Below, piece by piece: positions 6,278-11,596 of a stretch of DNA of 11,596 bases. The notes under the pieces were generated by a model that saw nothing but the letters and a program-made list of their open reading frames with translations, made no database searches and was not told the origin of the DNA. Position numbers and translations under genes: made by a program. Position 1 is the first letter of the stretch, and every line of letters starts with the position of its first letter. This DNA is from Pseudoruminococcus sp964385235 (GTDB lineage: Bacteria > Bacillota > Clostridia > Oscillospirales > Acutalibacteraceae). The stretch is from contig CAYLOD010000059.1 of assembly GCA_964385235.1 (NCBI GenBank), positions 1 through 11,596 on the forward strand. Direction: 5' to 3'.

Positions 6278-6286
6278 GCGCTCTGA
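6206..6286 (+). pseudogene. 26-codon ORF resembling a truncated XRE regulator
   Basis: This frame starts at ATG 6206, with AAAGG 10 nt upstream, and ends in TGA at 6284-6286. The peptide includes SVVRKRILNLYRAHNIS followed by FFAL. That resembles the first helix and approach to helix 2 of small Clostridia XRE regulators, which typically continue with a turn and a recognition helix; here a stop comes immediately. I see no continuation in the 28 bases before corA. It is therefore either a relic of an XRE gene or a short leader peptide whose translation could affect the hairpins that overlap it. The stop codon lies just beyond the T-run. Its coding status is uncertain. Confidence 0.4.
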
Positions 6287-6314
6287 TTTGCTTTTGTAAG
6301 GAAGTGCGCTTAAA

Positions 6315-7244
6315 ATGATTAACTACTATAAAACCATTAACGGCAGGATACAGGAGATTGAGGAATATGAACCCGGCTGCTGGATAAATTGTGTCGAGCC
6401 CGACGGCGAGGAGGTCGCAAGCCTAATCAAGGACTTCAGCATCGAGCCGGATTTTTTCCGTGCCTCGCTCGATGAGGAGGAAAGCTCCCATATAGACCAT
6501 GAGAACGGAGTCACTTTGATCATCATAGATATTCCCGCCGTTGAAAAATTTGATACGAGCATACGCTATACAACAATGCCTATCGGTATTATGATCACTG
6601 AAAAAAACGTTATTACCGTATCAATAAGGGACAACCCTATACTAAGCGAATTTTCAGAGGGTGTTGTAAAGGATGTCCTCACAAACTACAAAACCCAATT
6701 TGTTTTCCATATAATGCTGAGAGTTGCTGCCAAGTACCTGCAATATCTTAAGCAAATCGATAAAATAAGTGAACACGTTGAACAAAAGATGAAAAAAGCC
6801 ATGCGAAATAAGGAAATTATGCAGCTTTTTGAAATTCAAAAGTCACTGGTTTATTTTTCGTCTTCGCTCAAGGCTGACGAAATCACTCTTGAAAAGCTGA
6901 TGCGCGGACGACATATCAAGCTGTATGAGGACGATCAGGATCTGCTCGAGGACGTTTTGATAGAAATTAAACAGGCTATCGAGATGGTAGGTATACACCT
7001 CAATATTATGTCAGGCAAAATGGATACCTTTGCTTCAATAATAAGCAACAACCTAAATATGGTTATGAAAGTTTTGGCTTCCCTCACGCTTATTGTATCA
7101 ATACCCACTGTCATTTCGGGTCTTTACGGTATGAACATTGAGGGCGGTCTTCCATTTGACCAGTTCTGGTGGTTCCCGATTCTTCTATCGGCGGTCATGA
7201 TGTTTATAGCATATATTATCCTTAAAAAGAAGGATATGTTTTAA
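6315..7244 (+). CDS. corA: CorA-family divalent metal transporter
   Basis: This 309-aa inner membrane protein belongs to the CorA Mg2+/Co2+ channel family, which works as a pentamer. Residues about 1-240 form the cytoplasmic domain and long pore helix, including the charged helical stretch 140-235. Two C-terminal membrane helices follow (about 253-270 and 286-303). The signature YGMN (271-274) ends the first helix, and the chain ends in the usual short basic tail KKKDMF. The gene is full length. AAGGAAG lies about 10 nt before ATG 6315. It is preceded by a long leader with a structured repeat and alternative hairpins, and followed after 35 nt by a uridine-phosphorylase-like gene, probably cotranscribed. 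Metal specificity (Mg2+, Co2+, Ni2+ or Zn2+) cannot be read from the sequence. Confidence 0.94.
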   Translation: MINYYKTINGRIQEIEEYEPGCWINCVEPDGEEVASLIKDFSIEPDFFRASLDEEESSHIDHENGVTLIIIDIPAVEKFDTSIRYTTMPIGIMITEKNVITVSIRDNPILSEFSEGVVKDVLTNYKTQFVFHIMLRVAAKYLQYLKQIDKISEHVEQKMKKAMRNKEIMQLFEIQKSLVYFSSSLKADEITLEKLMRGRHIKLYEDDQDLLEDVLIEIKQAIEMVGIHLNIMSGKMDTFASIISNNLNMVMKVLASLTLIVSIPTVISGLYGMNIEGGLPFDQFWWFPILLSAVMMFIAYIILKKKDMF

Positions 7245-7279
7245 TGCTGTAATATTATCAATACCTTGGAGGCTGATTT

Positions 7280-8044
7280 ATGAACGAGGAAAAGCTTTTT
7301 CATTTAAATATACCTTCTGCGGTCAATGCAAAATACGCTGTCCTTCCGGGTGATCCCGGACGTGTATCGCTTATAGCGTCATATCTTGACAACGCGCGGT
7401 TTCTTGCGAAAAACAGAGAGTTTACAACATATATCGGCGAGCTTCGGGGAGAAAACGTTTTAGTAACATCTACGGGAATCGGAGGTCCCTCCGCGGCGAT
7501 CGCCCTTGAGGAGCTCCATATGCTCGGCGTTAATACGATCATAAGGGTGGGAACGTGCGGGGGTATGCAGGATAACATTCATTCGGGCGATATCATTATA
7601 GCGACAGCCGCGGTAAGAGCCGAGGGTACCTCTGAGGAATATGCTCCGCCTGAATTTCCCGCGGCAGCAGACTTCTCCATAGTATCCGCTCTGGTCAGCG
7701 CATCAAAAGACTTTGGCGCAAAATTTCACACGGGAATTATTCACAGCAAGGACTCTTTCTATGGTCAGCACATCCCCTCCTCTATGCCTGTAGCCAATGA
7801 GCTTGAAAACAAATGGGAGGCATTTATAAAATGCGGTGTTCTTGCCTCCGAAATGGAGACGGCGGCGCTGTTTACAGTATCTGCTGTACGAGGGATAAGA
7901 GCCGGCTCAGTTCTTCTTGCAATTTGGAACCAAGAACGTAAAAAACGTAATGGTGACGAATCTGAAAATTTTAATACGGAAAGTGCCGCAAAAATCGCGG
8001 TGAACGCGCTGAGGAATATTATTATTTCAGACAAAAGTCAATAG
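7280..8044 (+). CDS. udp: Uridine phosphorylase-family nucleoside phosphorylase
   Basis: This 254-aa cytoplasmic enzyme of the NP-I phosphorylase family splits a nucleoside with phosphate into free base and ribose-1-phosphate for pyrimidine salvage. Visible motifs are phosphate-binding GDPGR (24-28), STGIGGPS (64-71), RVGTCG (89-94), FPAAADF (126-132) and the ribose-binding SEMET (190-194). Length and order match E. coli Udp. In E. coli Udp, Gln166 and Arg168 bind uracil in FYPGQER; here the segment is FYGQHIPSSMP, so Gln163 remains but the arginine is absent. This looks like the Gram-positive uridine phosphorylase subfamily rather than a defect. The start is set by GGAGG 8 nt before ATG 7280. 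It follows corA by 35 nt; a functional link between the two is not obvious. Confidence 0.9.
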   Translation: MNEEKLFHLNIPSAVNAKYAVLPGDPGRVSLIASYLDNARFLAKNREFTTYIGELRGENVLVTSTGIGGPSAAIALEELHMLGVNTIIRVGTCGGMQDNIHSGDIIIATAAVRAEGTSEEYAPPEFPAAADFSIVSALVSASKDFGAKFHTGIIHSKDSFYGQHIPSSMPVANELENKWEAFIKCGVLASEMETAALFTVSAVRGIRAGSVLLAIWNQERKKRNGDESENFNTESAAKIAVNALRNIIISDKSQ

Positions 8045-8144
8045 ATTTTATAACAATATGTTTCACGCTGAATCCCGCCCCGCCTCTTGGGCAGAAGCCA
8101 CACTCTATGACGGGGCAAGCCTATAATTGAAAAAATAGTTTTAA
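8045..8144 (-). repeat. ~100-bp structured repeat, copy B (inverted)
   Basis: This copy begins directly after the udp stop codon and matches 6086-6183 on the opposite strand from end to end, with small gaps. The central stem is GCCCCG/CGGGGC (8077-8082 with 8111-8116), with the same 28-nt loop as copy A. No promoter for minus-strand transcription was found here. Confidence 0.7.
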
Positions 8145-8166
8145 TTTATTTTCGAGGTGATAATCC

Positions 8167-8910
8167 ATGGAAGAAACAAAAAATCAAATTCCGGAGCAAG
8201 GTTCAAATCTTGAGGCAGAAATCAAACAGTTAAAGGAACGTTTACACGAGGCTGAGCTTGAGCTTTCCGATAAAAGCATCGCTTTAATTGAAATGACTGC
8301 CGCAAGAAACGCCCTTTATGAATCGTTGCAGTCCGTTCAAATGCAGTTAGCGGATGTTTCGGCGCAAAGACAGAACGATATTGAAACATATGAGGCTGAG
8401 CTGCATCTCAGGCTTAATGAAAAGCATGAGCTACAGGAAAAGTATGATATGCTTGTGATCAAAGCTAAGCGTTACGACGAGCTGCAGGAAAGTCTTACAA
8501 ACATTAAGATGAAAGCTGAGGCCCGCGCTCTCGGAGTTATTGATGAAGCTCAGGTTAAGGCTATGGATGCCGTAAACCTTATCGACAGCATTGAAAAGGA
8601 AATCAACCTGTTCCGTGATGACATCACATGGCTAAGACGTGACATAAAGGTCGGCACTCTGACACTTGACGACAGACTTGACGTTATATATAAGCGCCTT
8701 TGTACAAACTTAGACGCTCTTACGAAAATAAAAAATGAATTTTATAAAAAAAATAATATTCCGATTGATAATGATTCTGTCAAGGAAACCGCAAGTGTCA
8801 CTCCTATTATTGAATATCCCGACGAAGGTAATGACGACCTGCCCCCGCACGAGCAAACATCACAAGAGCAAACGCCGCGGGAGGAATCATCGGATACGGA
8901 CAGCAAATAG
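8167..8910 (+). CDS. Coiled-coil cytoplasmic protein
   Basis: This 247-aa protein has no signal peptide and no membrane segment. Residues about 15-115 form a long heptad-patterned coiled coil (EAEIKQLKERLHEAELELSD and onward). A second helical region, about 116-195 with alanine/valine-rich heptads (EARALGVIDEAQVKAMDAVN), follows, and then an acidic, Pro/Gln/Ser-rich disordered tail (about 205-247). The layout recalls DivIVA/GpsB-like cell-envelope scaffolds, but the diagnostic N-terminal DivIVA motif is not seen, so I do not assign it. GAGGTGA lies 6 nt before ATG 8167. No terminator separates it from the ABC transporter gene 104 nt downstream, so the two may be cotranscribed. Confidence 0.8.
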   Translation: MEETKNQIPEQGSNLEAEIKQLKERLHEAELELSDKSIALIEMTAARNALYESLQSVQMQLADVSAQRQNDIETYEAELHLRLNEKHELQEKYDMLVIKAKRYDELQESLTNIKMKAEARALGVIDEAQVKAMDAVNLIDSIEKEINLFRDDITWLRRDIKVGTLTLDDRLDVIYKRLCTNLDALTKIKNEFYKKNNIPIDNDSVKETASVTPIIEYPDEGNDDLPPHEQTSQEQTPREESSDTDSK

Positions 8911-8964
8911 CTTCTCCCCTGTTTTTACATAATTTTACTTACAGCTAAGATTAAAATATTTATA

Positions 8965-9001
8965 CCCGGGCAGCGTTAAGCTGCTCAAATTGTTTTACGG
9001 G
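8965..9001 (+). promoter_or_regulatory. Hairpin covering the ABC transporter ribosome binding site
   Basis: GCAGC (8970-8974) and GCTGC (8980-8984) form a 5-bp hairpin with a GTTAA loop. Outside it, CCCG (8965-8968) can pair with CGGG (8998-9001), which overlaps the GGGAGG ribosome binding site of the gene at 9015. It could modulate translation; the outer stem is short. The rest of 8911-9014 holds no clear promoter or terminator. Confidence 0.35.
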
Positions 9002-9014
9002 AGGTATAATCAAA

Positions 9015-11596
9015 ATGTTAGAATTATATGACATTAAGAAGGATTACGCCGCAGGAGAAAACACCGTGCACGCTTTAAAGGGAATCAGCCTCAAATTCCG
9101 CCGCAGCGAATTTGTTTCTATACTCGGTCCTTCCGGCTGCGGAAAAACAACTATGCTTAATATTATAGGCGGTCTTGACAAATATACAAGCGGCGACCTG
9201 ATAATCAACGGAATATCAACAAAGGAATTTCGTGACCGTGATTGGGACGCGTACAGAAACCATTCTATAGGCTTTGTATTTCAAAGTTACAACCTGATAC
9301 CTCATCAGACCGTATTACAAAATGTGGAGATTGCTCTCACGTTATCGGGTGTTTCTAAGTCGGAGCGCAGGAAAAGAGCCATTAAGGCGCTTGAAGATGT
9401 CGGCTTGGGCAATCAGCTTCACAAAAAACCGAGTGAAATGTCCGGCGGGCAGATGCAGCGTGTCGCTATTGCAAGAGCGCTTGTAAACAATCCCGATATT
9501 ATTCTTGCGGATGAGCCGACAGGCGCACTCGATACCAAGACGAGTATTCAGGTGATGGATATTTTAAAGGAAATAGCTGCTGACCGGCTCGTTATCATGG
9601 TAACGCACAATCCCAATCTGGCCAAAAAGTATTCCTCAAGAATAATCAGTATGCTTGACGGCGAAATAATCGACGATACAGCGCCGCTGAGCGAACAGGA
9701 AATTAAAGAGGAACATAAAAAGGATAAGGAACAGCAGGAAGATAAGCAAAAGAAAAAGAAACCGTCAATGTCCTTTGGTACATCCTTTATGCTGTCTTTA
9801 AGAAATCTTATAACGAAAAAGGGACGAACCGCCCTTACGTCGTTTGCGGGAAGCATCGGTATTATCGGAATCGCCCTGATATATGCAGTATCGCAGGGCT
9901 TCACGGTATATATTAATGATGTACAGGAGAATACCCTGTCGTCGTATCCCCTGACTATAGAAAAAACCCATACCGACCTCACATCAATAATGGAGACCTT
10001 TATGAGCAAGGCGAGTGAAAACATATCCCACAAAAAGGACGCTGTCTACGAGCATTCATCAATGTTTGATATTGTGGAAACCATTAACGATCTGGATACA
10101 ACGCAAAACGACTTGAGGTCCTTTAAAAATTATATCGAAAACGAGTATGCCGACAGTGACTCAAGTCTTAATGAGGCACTCAACGGTATTCAATACAGCT
10201 ATGACCTTGACTTGCAGGTATTTACGGAAAACGTAGACGGCAAGATCATTCCCTCCGATGCTAAGCAGCTTTTGCAATACCTGATGTTGAAATATATGAA
10301 TGTTGATATGTCTTCAATGATGGAAATGGGTGAAAACTCTTCCATAGTAAATTCATCTCTTGTGAATACCATGTCAAGCAATATGGGAGGCACATCTGTT
10401 AATGTTTGGCAGGAAATGCTTCCCGGAGATAACGGCAACCCTGTCAACGATTTGCTGAAAAAGCAGTATGATGTCGTATACGGCACATGGCCGTCGGCAT
10501 ATAATCAGATAGTCATCGTACTGGACGAAAACAATGAGATAGATGATACGACGCTTTACGCTCTCGGTCTTAAATCAGAGGAAGAAATGGGCAAAATTGT
10601 TGACGCCGCTATCAACCACACAAAGCTCGAAAAAAAGGAATCATCTAAATGGACTTATAAGGAAATCTGCGGCATGGAATTTCGCACAGTTTTAAATTCC
10701 GACTGCTTCAGCTATGACGAAAATGCGGATCTGTACAGAGATCTGCGCGATACCGATACAGGACTTAAGTACTTGTACGACAACGCTATTCCGCTTAAGG
10801 TAACGGGCATTATTCGTCCGAATGAAGACAGCGAAGCGGCCATGCTTTCGGGTTCAATAGGATATACAAGCGACCTTACCAAATATGTCATTGAGCACGG
10901 CAAGGAGTCGGACGCAATCAAAGCGCAGCAAAAGAACAAATCCACTGATATATTTACGGGATTGCCGTTCAAAGAGGCTAACGGCAACCTGACAGACGCG
11001 GAAAAAGAAAAGGAATTTCGCGATTATATTGATTCGCTGGACAACAGCAAAAAGGCTGCCGCATATATACAAATTATGAGCATTCCCTCGGACGAGGAGC
11101 TGGAAGCTTCTACCGCCAACGCGATAAAGGGCATTAAGCGCGAGGATATGGAGAAATCCATGACCGAAGCTCTGTCACAGCAGATGGGAATGTCACGGGA
11201 CGAAGTCACCTCATATATTTCAAATATGAGTGATGAGGAAATAACCGACGCCTTTACTCAAATGACTGCCGAACAGATCAAAGCACAGTATAAGCAAAAG
11301 GTCCAGTCACAAATGGCGGGAATGAAGCCTCAGGAGCTTCTTGCGGGACTTCAGAATTTCCTGAAGACGCTTACGACTGAGCGGGCGGCAGTTTATCACG
11401 ACGAGATAATGGAGTTCTCAGAATCGAGCTATGAGGATAATCTTTCAGAGCTCGGATATGTAGAGCTTGACGATCCGGAAACTATAAACCTTTATGCCTC
11501 CTCATTTGAGAATAAAGATGTTATCATCGACGCGATAGCGGATTATAACAAATCTGTAGATGAAAAGAAAGAAATTCAGTATACGGATTATATAGG
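9015..11596 (+). CDS. ABC transporter ATPase-permease fusion, MacB-like, partial
   Basis: The frame is open from ATG 9015 (GGGAGG 9 nt upstream) through the window edge: 860 codons, so the 3' end is missing. Residues 1-230 form an ABC ATPase of the LolD/MacB type: Walker A GPSGCGKT (38-45), Q-loop Gln90, signature MSGGQ (142-146), Walker B IILADEP (162-168), H-loop His198. A Lys/Glu-rich linker (about 228-250) leads to RNLITKKGRTALTSFAGSIG and the first membrane helix (about 272-293). Then comes a very long outside domain (about 295-860), Met- and Ser-rich near 420-450; the remaining helices should lie past the window. Such ATPase-permease fusions in Firmicutes are exporters linked to envelope stress, peptide defence or lipoprotein handling; the substrate is unknown. 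Confidence 0.93.
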   Translation, partial: MLELYDIKKDYAAGENTVHALKGISLKFRRSEFVSILGPSGCGKTTMLNIIGGLDKYTSGDLIINGISTKEFRDRDWDAYRNHSIGFVFQSYNLIPHQTVLQNVEIALTLSGVSKSERRKRAIKALEDVGLGNQLHKKPSEMSGGQMQRVAIARALVNNPDIILADEPTGALDTKTSIQVMDILKEIAADRLVIMVTHNPNLAKKYSSRIISMLDGEIIDDTAPLSEQEIKEEHKKDKEQQEDKQKKKKPSMSFGTSFMLSLRNLITKKGRTALTSFAGSIGIIGIALIYAVSQGFTVYINDVQENTLSSYPLTIEKTHTDLTSIMETFMSKASENISHKKDAVYEHSSMFDIVETINDLDTTQNDLRSFKNYIENEYADSDSSLNEALNGIQYSYDLDLQVFTENVDGKIIPSDAKQLLQYLMLKYMNVDMSSMMEMGENSSIVNSSLVNTMSSNMGGTSVNVWQEMLPGDNGNPVNDLLKKQYDVVYGTWPSAYNQIVIVLDENNEIDDTTLYALGLKSEEEMGKIVDAAINHTKLEKKESSKWTYKEICGMEFRTVLNSDCFSYDENADLYRDLRDTDTGLKYLYDNAIPLKVTGIIRPNEDSEAAMLSGSIGYTSDLTKYVIEHGKESDAIKAQQKNKSTDIFTGLPFKEANGNLTDAEKEKEFRDYIDSLDNSKKAAAYIQIMSIPSDEELEASTANAIKGIKREDMEKSMTEALSQQMGMSRDEVTSYISNMSDEEITDAFTQMTAEQIKAQYKQKVQSQMAGMKPQELLAGLQNFLKTLTTERAAVYHDEIMEFSESSYEDNLSELGYVELDDPETINLYASSFENKDVIIDAIADYNKSVDEKKEIQYTDYI

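Noticed and set aside
6072..6314. Known metal riboswitch (M-box, NiCo or yybP-ykoY)
   Set aside because: The conserved sequences I know for these classes are not present; only generic alternative hairpins are visible.
6086..8144. Composite transposon bounded by the inverted repeats
   Set aside because: There is no transposase between the repeats, no target duplication outside them, and the enclosed genes are ordinary chromosomal genes.
1..11596. tRNA, rRNA, CRISPR array, insertion sequence
   Set aside because: No cloverleaf with a T-loop signature, no regularly spaced direct repeats and no transposase-like frame was found on either strand.

Overview
The window reads as chromosomal DNA of a gut-type Clostridia bacterium, probably Oscillospirales/Ruminococcaceae-like. 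This rests on strong GGAGG-type ribosome binding sites, TTGACA/TATAAT-type promoters, intrinsic terminators with T-runs, and the protein families present; it is inference from gene content, not a database match. Two compartments are visible. Positions 1 to about 1320 are an A+T-rich accessory segment. From about 1370 onward the DNA is ordinary host housekeeping sequence.

The accessory segment looks like one end of a small prophage, most plausibly inovirus-like (filamentous). An XRE-family repressor (752-1210, +) is transcribed away from a tightly packed leftward cluster: an 85-aa soluble protein (366-623), then two tiny hydrophobic one-helix proteins (245-355 and 124-240) that I found by reading the minus strand. 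Between repressor and cluster lie a good leftward promoter and two matching 23-bp imperfect palindromes. One of these fills the spacer of that promoter, so it is a natural repressor operator pair. At the far left (1-89) is a GC-rich, repeat-built element that can fold in two mutually exclusive ways. A strong terminator closes the repressor gene, and an A+T-rich palindrome at about 1327-1356 is a weak candidate for the phage/host junction.

The host part begins with three leftward genes. These are glutamine-dependent NAD+ synthetase (nadE, 1440-3374), an HPr-like protein that lacks the phosphorylatable histidine but keeps a Ser46-like site (3575-3823), and an ABC-F ATPase (4002-5918). The HPr-like and ABC-F genes each have their own recognisable promoter.

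The rightward half starts from a promoter at 6043-6071. It is followed by an unusually long leader of about 237 nt, which holds a ~100-bp structured repeat, a terminator-like hairpin with a competing hairpin, and a 26-codon ORF that resembles the first part of an XRE regulator. Then come a CorA-family metal transporter (6315-7244) and a uridine-phosphorylase-family enzyme (7280-8044). A second, inverted copy of the ~100-bp repeat follows the phosphorylase gene. Last are a coiled-coil protein (8167-8910) and the first 860 codons of a large MacB-like ATPase-permease fusion (9015 to the window end).

The observations I would check first are the inverted repeat pair with a covarying stem, the corA leader with its alternative hairpins, the phage operator pair, and the GC-rich folding element at the left edge.
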